The translations under genes and the position numbers were made by a program. This document shows, piece after piece, positions 12,201 through 25,100 of a stretch of DNA of 64,000 bases (the stretch's first letter is position 1; every line of letters begins with the position of its first letter). The notes below the pieces were generated by a model. That model was given only the letters and a program-made list of their open reading frames with translations. It made no database searches and was not told the DNA's origin. The stretch covers positions 13,189,718 through 13,253,717 of the forward strand of contig JABAKD010000022.1 of assembly GCA_012845835.1 (NCBI GenBank), read 5' to 3'. Source of the stretch: Undaria pinnatifida. Its lineage: Eukaryota; Sar; Phaeophyceae; Laminariales; Alariaceae.

Positions 12201-15200
12201 GAACCAAATATGGTTGACCGGTCGCCCCGGGTGCGTATCAAGTTATCCTCGAGCCTGGTATAGGTCAGTTTCGTGAGTTCGAGCCCCGCCGAGTGCATAC
12301 TCGAATAAATTCGTTGGGACTTTATCTTGTGCACAAATTGACTTGCGGAAAGCGCAAGAGCGTGAGTTAGCAACACTCCGTGAAAAATCGACGAGCAGTG
12401 GGATTGCTGAACCCTTCTATGCGCGATAAAAATTGAAGGCAAGAACCGGGGGGAAGAAGGGTCGACACCTGTGACCACGGCTTGTCCAGAAGCTGGAAAG
12501 CAAAAGTGTGAAAAATAAAATAAAATAGAACATACATACATACCAGGTACACTTTTTTCATTTTTTAAATATGTAATACCAGTATATGCGTGCGCATACT
12601 AAAGTCGGAGGAGATGGAGACGCTGCTGTATGGGCGTGGGGCGTGGACTCTCGGCGTGGAGCACTTCGCTGTGCTCCACAGCACGCTCCACTGGCTTCTA
12701 CTTCGCGTCATTGGCTTCCATCGCCGACAACGCACCGCCCACAGCATACTGTATGCCTAGCCCCTCAAGAAGGCACAATGCGAGAACGTTGAGAGGACTG
12801 TCCGCATACGGTGTCTCCTTTTTGTGGGTGGCCGTACAGCGGGCTAAGCCTGAGCGACCATCCCGGCGTGGGATGCTCGGGACCATCACCGGTGGGGGAA
12901 CCCGGGACCGTGTCGGCCGGAAAGGACATGGGCCCAATGCCTTGTAAATGACATCGAGGTGTTTAGAGCCAAAGGCGGATCGAAGAAAGCCTCCCCTTTG
13001 AAGAATGCCTCCCCTTTGAAGAAAGCCTTCCCTTTGAAGAAAGCCTCCCCTTTGTTGTTCGAGGTGAAGACGGCGCTATGGCCCACGGCGGCTAAACAGA
13101 CGGGCGAGTGGTACCGGAGGACCGTCAAAGCGGCGGATGGTTTCATGGCGAGGTGGCACAGGGTCGAGGTGGAAAATAGCTGGTGACCGCATACAAACGA
13201 GAAAAGAAGAAGGGCGAGGAGGAAAAGGGGGGGGGGGGGGCGACGGGGGCAGCCGTACTGTCACCGCCGTCGATGAGAACAGAAAATCAGAGTGTGTAGC
13301 AAGGCACCAATCATTATGACGTCGTAACACGTGGAACCTCTTGGCATCTATTTACCCCCCCCGAATTCGACTTCGTTCGATTTCGAGATACTCTCGAGTT
13401 TTGTTTTTTTTTCTGCTGGGCTTTTTGTTTTAGGTTGTTTTTGTTCCTGGTGTTCATTTTTTCTTCGGCGAGCGACAGCAGTGGCAGCACTGAAATTGGA
13501 GGCCGCTGTCGACGGGAGTGGGAAGGGGGTGGCAGACCGTGTGGCTTTGCCTGCAGGCTAGTGCAGGTAACAGAGAGCTGGAAAACGATGTACGGTGCTC
13601 GTCCCCCCCCTCAGTGGTACATACGATTCCGAGTACTTTGTTGCTTGGCCTTATTTATCTCTTTTCTTTCTTCTCGTAATTTCGTTCTCTCTCTGTCTGC
13701 CTTTCCTTTCCTTTCTTCGCGTTGATTGTGATACACCTTGTTTTTCACACTTCTACTTTCCAGCTTCTGGACAAGCCGTGGTCACAGGTGTCGTCCCTTC
13801 TCCCCCCCGGTTCTTGCCTTCAATTTTTATCGCGCATAGGGTTCAGCAATCCCACTGCTTGTCGATTTTTCACGGAGTGGTGCTAACTCACGCTCTCGCG
13901 TTTTCAGCAAGTCAATTTGTGCACAAGAAAAGTCTCATGAATTTATACGAGTATGCACTCGGGGGGATTCGAACTCACGAAACTGACCTTTACCTGGCTC
14001 GAGGATAACCTCATACGCCACCGGGGCGACCGGCGACACCTTCACCACACTCGTCCAAAGCCTACGCGGCACATGAGCGAGAGGACATCCACGAGAGAGA
14101 AAGTGTTTCATTTTTTTATTCTCATCTCATTGCGTCTTTCTGCTTTTGTTTGTTTTTGTCCCATTCCAGGAGTCCTTCTTTTTTGTTTTTTTCTTCATCC
14201 TCTGGCGGATGGGGAAAAATAAAGCTTTAGCTCACCACACTTCCACGTATTTTCATACGCGTCGTGTGTCGATTTAACTCAGTTGCTTTCGCAGCCCAAC
14301 GCTAGCTGGCGCACCCTTCGGGTCCCATTGTAGGTATAGCGTAAGCTGTCCCTATCAGTGGTCTTCGTTACGACCCCGGCAGCGCAAGCTGCCGTTGTAT
14401 ACGGATGCGTGTGTATGTCGACCCGGCCTGTCCCCTGAGGGTCAGGTTCGGTGGAGATAGCCACCCAGAACGTCATATTTCCGGGTAGTGTGGGACTTGC
14501 GCAAGCTCACCCACTAACAAAACCCCTGGCCATGGGAGATGGCCTTCCGCCGGACTTGGTCCAGTCACGGTCCACCCTACCCATTCGGGCGTTGGTCCTT
14601 CTGTTTTTTTTTTGCTCTTGTGTGCTTTTTGTGCTGTTTTTTTTTCTACTACCCAAGTACTTCCTGGTACTTGTACTGTTTTATGGTTTCCTCGTTTGGT
14701 TATTTTTTTGCTGCTACTCGTACCCGGTACGCTGACGTGCTTTCTTTTGTGCATTTGCAATATTTTGATTATTGTTTTCTCTTTCACAGCAGCCTGTCAC
14801 CGCAGAAATTGTACAAGTATACCATGAAAGATGAAGAATCGGGAGCAACACCGGGTGTGCTACTGATGGCGTTGGATACCAGTAGAAATAACTGATCTAA
14901 CCCCTAAATGTTCTCCTAGTCTAACTCCAAGCATTTTGTACCCATGTCGGGAGTGCGGTGCTAAAACGTTCAAGGTCAAGACAAAGCACACACATGTACT
15001 GGGGCTACTGGGGATACGCCTATTCCACCCCCGGGGGGATGTTTACCAAAATCCCCTAATTGTGTTGACGTTATTTCGCGTAAGTTTTTCGCCAGGCCCT
15101 TTTCCCGTAATTACGTGCAGTTTATTTTTTGGCTTTGCCGTTTTGTACACGACCAGAGTAACAAATAGTGGTGTGTGTTGTCTTCACGTTAACAACCCGT

Positions 15201-16736
15201 TCCTTCTACCCAACGACATGAGTACACCCAGAGTCCCCGTGCTGATTCATCCCAGAGAGATGAAAATCTTGTGCACCTGGTAAATACCAATTCGTAAATA
15301 CCTGGTACACGGGAGGGGCTACGATTTACGAGAGCTCGATTAAAGAGAATTCCCGATGTCAGAGAGGTAAGATGGCTTGGCACGGGCATACCGAGAGCTC
15401 GCACGTACCTACCAGATACCCATTCCCATATGAGACAAGTACCGGTTTAAAAGAGGTCTACTTGACCTGGCACACCCCGCTCTTGGGAAAAGACCCTATT
15501 CTATTAATGTTATAAACTGTTGGCACTCTGTTCAATGGTAGACTCCCCCTGTACGACCCCGCTCGGCAATATGGAACATGAAGGGCGTTTGGATATTCAC
15601 GCCAACGCCCAAACGCACTCTTTATATGCCGAAACCATGGGAACTACGTAAATCAATGTTCCCTGGACTCTAGGCGCCACTCAGATGCCTAAACGGCATG
15701 CCAATGCTGGCCCTGCTGCTGCTTGACCAGTCGGGTGCTTGCTCTACTGCTATGCTGGTCATAGAGCGACAGGTGTCAGTATTGGTTTGGAAGAGTGGCA
15801 CACAGCAGCAGGTGTGATACGACTCGTGCAATTTGATTTTGCCCTTTTACTTAGACTCGTGCTACGATAAGATTATACCTTTTTTTGGCGAAAATGTTTT
15901 CTGAATGACGGGGCATCTCGACCAGCCCCTTTACAACTGGAAACCCGTTTTTGGGAACAAAATTCATTGCATTTGATTTAGGGAGGGGTTCGGGGTTAAC
16001 CCGAAATCGTCGGAAATGAGCCATTTTTTTTTTTTTTTGGCGTGATTCTCGTTGTGTACCTCAGTCCTGGGATGTTTCATTCGGGATCATGGCAGTTTTA
16101 TTTTTCTCCAAATCAGTTTCTGGGAGAGGTCTTGAGCTCCCAAATTTGACGAAACCTCAGAAAAAACAACAATGGTGGGTGAAACCTCTATATCGTAGCG
16201 CGCGTCCTCATATCCTCTTCCTCTTAGGGGTCGATGTGTTATGTCTTATCATGTCATATCATATCATACCTTACATACGATACAGCCACAAAAAAGCAAA
16301 GTGTAGCGTCTTGTTACCACGCATGGTGCGAGCATGCTCTTCATGCAGCTTAGCGCACGGCAGTGCAAGCTGTGCGCGTGTCTTGCAGATGCTTTGGCAT
16401 TGGGCTTTGACAGTGTTACCGTTGCCAGCTAATCTAGCATCCAGCCCGGGTTGGTTCGTGTGGAGGATGCTGCAATCGTCAGGTTAGCCCTCTTGTTTTC
16501 CCTCTGAAGCCGCACAAGGGTTAGTTAAGGACTACACCCACGCCTGTGGAGACGAACCACTATAGTGCCATATTCGCATTTATATACTTGGAGAATTAGA
16601 CTAATCCGGAGTATTTTTGTGCAGTTGTATGCATAGGAGAATCATGAAAAAAAATGGTAAATTGCTTGTGGTCGATGATCCTGATTCCTGTTTTTGTTTT
16701 TTTGTGTGGGTCGTTTGCCTCGCGTCTGGTTTGGCA

Positions 16737-16767
<31 letters not shown>

Positions 16768-19700
16768 CCGCCTGTTACTTGGTTTAATGATCGCTTTTAC
16801 GTTTCAGGTTATCTCGTAAATGTAGTGTTTTTGTCTAGGAAATGTTACTATCATCAACCTTCTGGACGAGCCGTGGTCACAGCAGCTGTCACCCCTTCCC
16901 CTCCCCCCGGATTGTGCCTTCATTTGCAGGGTGCAGCCCTTCTCAGTGCTCGTCGATTTACATGTGAAGATTGAACGTGTATATATATAGGAAATCCAAG
17001 GTTTGTGGAGCGGCATTGTTGCACTGTATGGGAGGCGTGTTTGATCCACGAACTTTTTCAACTCGCTGCGTGTTTTTGTTTCAGGTTCGATTTGGAGGAG
17101 CCGTCAACAAGCCGATGGAAATGACCGTGGAGTACATCAAGGCGAACTTCAAGGAGATCACCATTCCCGTCACGCTCGTCTGCGCCGGGAACCGCCGAAA
17201 AGAGGAGAACATGATCAAGCAGGGACTCGGGTGGGTTATTCTTTTTTGTAGCCACTGCACTTGTTAGACTTGTTAGTTACCATGTTACGTCGTAGTTCGA
17301 GTACATAACATCGGCGCGGCTGATCGTTCTGCGTAAATATTTTTTTTTGGGAAAATATATACAAAAGCACAGGATTTCTAATACGAAGTTGAAGTATCGA
17401 CCCGGGCTGTCTGTAGGTTTCTTGTTCGGGAGAGGGTACGTTGTGCTGTACGTACGCTAACTTCAGCGTAACGGGTCTTGAGTTTCTTGTCTTGCTGTAA
17501 GTATCGGCCTGGACTTCGTATTACCCTTTTTCTTGTTATTATTGAATGTCGTAGATGTCGTGCACTTTGTAGCCTGCCTGGCGATCCCGTTTTCATGTTC
17601 ATACTTTCTCTCGAGAGTGTGTTTCTTATGTTGGCAAGAGGGCAGGTAGAAACGAGAACATCATCAAGCAGTGGCGCGGGTACACGTTTAAGGTCAATTT
17701 ATACCTCACTGCACCACTTGGTAGACTTCGTACGTAGTGCGAGTCAAATATTTTTCTCACCTCTGATAGATCACATAGATCATATAGATCATATATAGAT
17801 CACATACATCCTCTAGATAATCTAGATAATCTACAGTAGATCCTATAGCTGCCTTTATGAGATGTTGTGCAGGGTCTGTGTATGTGCAGTACAGATCCCA
17901 CCCCAGGGAACGTGGGCTAGCTCGTGCAGATCGTACGGCTTCCAGCCGGTGACATGAGCTAAACCATACAGATCTTCCCTGGTAGGTCTACAGTAGATCA
18001 TGAAGTGGGGATCGATGACCTGCTTCTGACGTGTGACACACCTGTATATAGTCGAATCAGGTTTCCCCTCTTGATGAGTTTGTTGCTTCGCCCCTGGATA
18101 GACCAGAGGTTCCTGATTTTGGAGACGAGGACATGATCAAGCCGGGCTGGTGCACCTTACTTGCAGTATTCGTCTATGCACTTGGTAGCTACAGCACGTA
18201 CATACGTAGTCCGAGCCAAATAATTTCGTAGTTTAATCGTGTTTTCCCTCCTTGCGAGCTCCGGTTTTGACAGAGGATGTACAGGGTTTTCCCCCCCCGT
18301 TCACCTCAGTATCTACTCCGGCTCGTCACTGACGGCGACATGAAACCATATAAGCAAACAATGGGGAAGGCGAGACCTTCAGGAGGACAAGGGATTATCA
18401 CTTGGTCGCCCAAAAGGGGCAACAGGAGGCGGTGATGCAGCAGGGGCTTGGGTACATTTTACCGTTAAAATTCGTCACTGGTTTTTGTGTAGCTACGTCG
18501 AACGTCGTCGAAAGTTTGAGTCTGTTATTTAATAGCCTACCTGGTAATCATGTTTTCGTGTTCATGATTTCCCTCGTGACGAGTTTCTGGTTTTGGTAGA
18601 GGATAGAAAGGCGGTTTCTTGTTTCGGCAAAGGGTAGCAAGGAGGAGAAAGTGGTCAAGCAGGGGTATCGTGTACTTTACATTTACCTTCACGTTGGTAT
18701 CACATCGTACCAGGTACGTCGCTGCCCTCGAATAATATCCAACCGGTCGCCCCGGTGGCGTATGAGGTTATCCTCGAGCCTGGTATAAGGTCAGTCTTGT
18801 GAGTTCGAATCCCCCTGAGTGCATACTCGTATAAATGCGTGGAGGGACTTTTTCTTGTGCACAAATTGACTGGCGGAAAGCGCAAGAGCGTGAGTTAGCA
18901 ACACTCGATGAAATGTCGACGAGCAGTGGAATTGCTGAACCCTATGCGCGATAAAAATTGAAGGCAAGAACGGGGGGGGAAGGAGGGACGACACCTGTGA
19001 CCACGGCTTGTCCAGAAGCTGGAAAGTAGAAGTGTGCAAAAAAAAAAAAAAAAAAAAAAAACACGGAGTTTGAGTCTAATTATTACGTACAGTAACCTGC
19101 GGGACAGGACTTGCTATTGCAACACATGCTGTAACGCTAAATACGACTTAAAAATCAGTTGAAAGCGATTGTAAAACATGAAGAAGAAAAGACAGGAAAC
19201 GTACACTGCAGTAGGAAACAGGGCCCAGCATTCGCCCAAGGTAAGCTACTCTTAGTTGGGGGATTTGCTTCAGCGATTAAATATGAATATCCCGCCTGTA
19301 CTAAAATCTACGCATTGCTCACTTCAGATATGAGCAATGTGTAGCTATTACGTTGAAAATGACAGAAAATTTGGCAAAACAAAAAGGGACGAGGTCGTAC
19401 GGAGAACTATTAGCAGTGGAATGCGCGAGAGCGAGCCAAGACAATTCAATGAAATTCGACGAGCATAAAAAAGCTGAGTTGTGGGAATGCTGGCCCCTGC
19501 GATGCGCGATTACAAGTGAAGGCATGTAGCGGGGGGAAGAAGGGACGATACCTGTGACCACGGCTTGTCCGGAAGGTTGCTGAGGGCAAAATAAAACCTC
19601 GTACGGGTTGAGCTGGTGAGCAAAAAGTGACGATAAAAAAATAAATATAATTAGAAAGTAAAAAAATGGTCATCAGAACCCAAGTTGGTATACTCCCCTG

Positions 19701-22158
19701 TTTTTTTTGTGGCCAAGTTTAATCCCTGTTTCTGCAGCATGTTCCCCCGTAACTTGGGGCGCCTGTTGCGGCTGGTCATATTTCTGAGGAGTTTAAGAGA
19801 CTGAGCCAGGGGACTGAAGTTAGCTGCCCTGTCGAAGATTACAAACCCCTAAGTTTGTCACCCTGTCGCCCTGTCATCAAATGTAAACAAATCCAGCATG
19901 GGACAATTTTTCTGCTCCTTAGGTGGAGATTGTCCTTCGCTCTTTTCGTGGTGGTGTGTTATGCATCGATGCACACGGTAGAACTCCGTAGTTTTGAGTT
20001 CGGTTTGAAAAAAAAAAAAAATCAGGTATCATACGTACGGGTAAGGTAATGTTTTCGACATATGGACCACATTTTCTCAGGCTCTTCAGTCTGAGCAGCT
20101 CGATGCCCCGCCAAACAATAACTGATTTTGATCACAGTGAAAGTGCACCCCAATGAAGTGTATCATGGCCTAGCAAGTATGTACTTGTATACTTGTATAC
20201 ATAACCCCCCCGGCTATTATTGAGTTGGTAGTCTCGAATATTCAGAGCGCATTATTATTTTCGCCAAAAAGTGGTTGGTATCATATCGTACCTCTACTGA
20301 CTCGTATCGTATTTACAGTAGTATGATATCAGGCGTCTTTTCTCTTGTCTCATTAGTCTTTACAGTGGCCGAGGATAGCTTCGGACTGAACGACGAATAC
20401 AGCCAGCCGGTGGCGCCGGCTCTTCTTGTGTTCGCACTGAAACGTTTGCAGCCACCTACCAGGTACCAGTGTAGACTAACCTTACAGTTTAGTAACGTGT
20501 TTTCTTTTGTTAGCCCCTTTTCTAGACTCCAGAAGGAAAAAATACTTGGACGGCGAAATGGATGATAACGGCATCAGCCCCAGCAGTCATGGCCGTGGCT
20601 GATCGCTGATAATCAGCCACTGCTGCCATGACTGCTGGCTGGCCATGATGATACAGCAGTTGATGCCCGAAATACGACGCCAAAAATGGCATGATCCTAC
20701 TCACGCTACAGGCAGATGCTTGAAAATATCGCGATCAGTTGTCGGTTTTTTTGGTCGCTATACTATGATAGATACCTATATTATGATCAAGATATCTATA
20801 CTATATTGAAGATATCCATACTATAATCAAGATATTTTTACTACAATCAAGTTTATTTACTATAATCAACATATATATACTTTAATCAACATATATATAC
20901 AAGTACTGTAATCAAGATAGTTGTACACTATAATCAATATACTGTATCTATACTACACTGAAGGTATATATATATATATATACTATAATCAAGTTCCCCG
21001 AAGGGTCAAAAGGGTATGATATTTCTTTTGGACCCTCAAAACGTGCATGGATTTTACGTGCAGCTGGCTGAAGATTTTAAATTTTGTGACTTTCTGGGCG
21101 CAACGCACACAAGAGAATCGTGATGGCATCTGACCGGGACAGGCTCTCGCTCTTGCCATGTCTCATGGTTTTCCCGAATACCGAACGCTATCCAAACGCC
21201 ATCCTAACAACACGAAAACGGACCAATTACCCATTCTTGGTGTTATTACCGGCCGTCCCAAGGCCATAGTATCAATACCCTAACAAAATCTCCACGAGAT
21301 GTTTCCGTATGGACGCCTGAGTCGTCATGCGGTAGGCACCCTGATCTCACCCGGTCCGGATTCCATCCGGACCTAAGTCCTCCAAACCAGGGAAGGTGCG
21401 CGTCACAAGGGGAACTGAAGGATACGACCCTGACCCCAGGTTGCGAATAAAATTGAGTTAAATTCACACACGATATGTATGAAAATACGAAGAGGTTGTG
21501 GTGAGCTTAAGCCATCCGCCGGAGTACATTATTAAAAGGAAAATAAAAAAGATGGCATGTTACATGGCGCGATACGACGTAGGCTCGCGTTCGCAAAGTC
21601 TACGCGCCGTTCGCAGAGTTGCCGCCATTCGCGGAGCCTGCCATGCATATTGGAAACCCTCGTGTTTTTAGCGTTCTTGGTTCTTGAGCCATTATAGTCC
21701 CACCACCCCCTGTATTAAATAACGCCTTCCCGACTTTTGCGGTTGCCGTTCGCGGGCTTCGTTAGCTTTTTTGTAGCCCGTTTTGTTCGATTTTGTGTTT
21801 TTAGACATCACACGCATCCCTTCTCCAAGCTGGCCCTGGTTATATGATCAGCCGCGGACAGGACCCGCAACAAACACACCCTGACCCCACACGCTAGTCT
21901 GTATGCTTGGTTGTCCACCTAAATCCGGGTTTCCACCAGATTGACCAGAGTAAAAAGGGGAAAACACACGATCACTCGTAGTACCTGGTAATAAATAGCC
22001 ACAGCAAAACGGGAAAACACACTGAAAGTAGCACCTGGTCATGGCCACAGCGAAAGCGGGAAAACGCACGAAAACTAGTACCTGGTATATTGTTGCATCG
22101 TGTTGTATGACCTGTCGGCTTTTTCCCGCCGACTGGTCTCTACAAGTACTTTCGCCGT

Positions 22159-22199
<41 letters not shown>

Positions 22200-25100
22200 A
22201 ACAAAAAAAATGTTCTTGTTGTTGTTGTTGTTGTTTCAATAACTCGCATATTCAAGTCCGTGGTCACAGGACAGGCTCAAGTCACTCTGGAGTGGAGGAA
22301 TACCCCAGGGAGAAAACACAGACACAAACCAAAAGTGGTACACGCGTAGACTACATCATACCAGGTAGTAGCTGACGCAATGCATGCCTCCGCCAGAAAA
22401 ATATAAAACAAGTGAAATCGTGAGTCAGTCTAAGATGTGCCAGGTCCATACTGGTGCATACGTCTCACTACTCGCGCCTGGAAAAACCTACTACAACGCT
22501 TGCCACCCAGAAAAGAACACCACTTATATGTTACACATGGTACGGATCACTACGCATACGCACGACAGACTTATGACACGTGAATTGGAAAATCAAAGAA
22601 AATACCTGGTAAATTAAAAGTCAAAAAGGAAATGAAATAAAAGAACAAAAAGAAAATTACAAGACAAGGAAGAGGGAGCAAGAAAAGGAAAAGCAAGGAA
22701 ATATCAACACCTATTTTGCGCTCATGGGATCGGGGGCAGACACCTGTGGCCACGGCTTGGCTTGTCCGGAATGTCGCTGAGGGTAAAAAGCCGCTTGCGA
22801 ATTGAGCTGTAAAGTAAAAAGCGAGGACTTCGAAATAAAAAAGCTAGTCTGTAGTGTACGGTCGGGGTCGAGCATCTCGCACCTCACCCACCGCGAGTGC
22901 AAACACCTGGTTATGTTAGGTGACGCGATGTGCGCTTGCGATTCGTGCAGATTAGCAAATCCACACCGAACGCGAACGGTTCAGGGTTCTTCCTGAGAAC
23001 GTCCATGTACCCCGTATGGCTTATGCCTGGTGCACACCGCCAAGTTACGACTGGACACCATGTTTCATAGTGTGTAGAAGGAAGCTTGAGGTTGGCCAGC
23101 ATTCTCGAGGAGCAGTGCTATGTTCGTCTTGTTGCGTACTCTATTATACACCGCAGAAGACCGCTATTTTGCTGGAAAAGACACGCCGCTACCTTACACA
23201 ATTATCTCGTACCTCGTACCACGTACCCGGTAGTTGTTACCTCGTACCTGATACCAGTACAGTACCTTTATTTTGTTTCCCATACTCTCGCCATGCGCAA
23301 CATAAGAGGTTTGACGCTGATCTCCCGTATGGATACGAGTAGAGATTAACGTACAGAACTAAGCTTGTTGCGACGAATTTCTGATTGTTGATTCCTTTTT
23401 CTCTCTCTTCCCCCCCCTTTTCCCCCTACCCATCCCTCCTCCCCGTCCTCTCTCTCCCCGCCCTCTTGGACACCCGATTGGCAACAACAACAACAACAAC
23501 AACAAAAACTACTACAACCATCCAACCTCTTCTCAGATTCTCGTGGGGGCCTGCTGCGGTGTCAAACGCGATGTGGACGGGCGTGTGGGTGAAGGACATC
23601 CTTGAGCACATCGGCATCAAGTCCTTCGAGGAGGGCGGAAAACACGTGTGCTTCGTGGGAGCGGACAAGCTCCCCAACGGCTACTACGGCACTTCCATCC
23701 GCCGTGAGGTATTTATGACAGCTTATATACTTATATATAGTATTAATAGTATACATGAGCAACACGTGGAAGTGTGCTAAAATACGATTATTCTTATTAC
23801 AAAATGCAAAATTATATCTTGTAACTTTGTATCTTAACCCCTTTGGTTTTCCCCGTCCGACGGAGGATTAAACGCAACAACGGTGCGAACCAGCACCCAC
23901 CAGTAACACGCCAGGTGGCAGCAGTAGCAGCAGTAGCAGCAATACATCGACATGGCGCCACTACTGTTGATGGCAGGAACGGTCTAGCTGCCCAATGGCT
24001 ACCCCAGAAAATCCACCCGCCGTGAGGTATAATATATTACTGCTGTAGCTACTGCTGCAGTAATGAAAAGTGGAGTATCTGGTAGCGCGTACATTGGAAG
24101 CAGTAACCGCCGACAGTGTACTGATACTTCCGAAGTAGTACACGGGTAATGGCAGGGGCAGGCTATTAATAGCCATCATACCGTGAGGTGTGTGTTGGTT
24201 CTTGATTTCAAAGAGGTGCACCCATCTAGTATGCATCCAGCACAACCAGTGTCCGTGCCGAAGCGGCGTCAGCAACACGCATATACAATGAGGGGGTTTC
24301 GTAGTTATGTGTATAGTTTTGTTGTATAGGGGAATGGGGGCGGGTCCCGTAATTTCGCCGGCCAAGCCCTGTTCACTGCTGTATTACTTGCCATAAAAAC
24401 GGCTCGCCGTAAGAACGTAATTCCGTAATCTGACGTCCTTGTTCAGGCGCATCGTGCACGCGAAGGGCACAGCTGCCTGGCGTACAGCCTGCCCATTGAC
24501 GACCGCTGACAACAGTATCGGGCTTTTCGGTGACGTTGTGAACAACTTTTGACATGTGCTGGGCTTTTCGATGACAAGACTATTGAAAAATTGTTGAAGC
24601 ATGGGTCACAAACAACGCCTTTTAAGTGAACGACAGCCTAACGAGGTTCCGCGGAAGCATGTGCATGCTTTTCGCGGCATGATCAAGGTTAACAATTCTG
24701 GCTCAAATACTCCCGATTCTACCAATGTACCTAGTACCTGGTACGTACGGTAAAAAAATTATTTGTTGAAGCTGATCGAACCGCCTTTCCCGCAATTCTG
24801 GATTGTTCTATGGGATAAAAGTACGATGGAAATCGGGGAATTTAGTTTGACCCCCCCGTGTGCTTCCAGTACTATGAGACGGAAAACATCAAAAACTGCC
24901 CAAAACACTACTTTAGACCCTAACGCTCACCCCGACCCCAGCCCTACGTATAGAACCATGTCCGGAAAAAATCCGACAACTTTTTCTTTTGTTTGAAAAT
25001 TTGGTCGACCACATTAGAACCTCTGTATCAATTTTCCCCCTCCGTTCTCCATATTCTATCCTAGATGATAGTCTAGACGTCTCGTAAAGGCTACTGAGCT

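Larger units (their letters stand above)
9757..17084 (+). other. Nitrate reductase intron 2 (7328 bp), mobile-element sink
   Basis: Holds two tRNA-derived SINEs in opposite orientation, a LINE remnant, a poly(A)-tailed retroposon, a dispersed repeat interrupted by a MITE, a CTG-repeat tract at 16737-16767 and short tandem repeats. No independent gene is recognised inside it. Confidence 0.8.
17231..23536 (+). other. Nitrate reductase intron 3 (6306 bp)
   Basis: Contains a SINE, SINE-tail fragments, a family B retroposon, AT-rich and GTT/AAC simple repeats and a hairpin. No gene is recognised. Confidence 0.8.

Noticed and set aside
12959-13186. Lys-rich small protein gene
   Set aside because: The Lys-Lys-Ala-Ser-Pro-Leu repeats come from an 18-bp tandem repeat within a LINE remnant, with stops in the surrounding frame.
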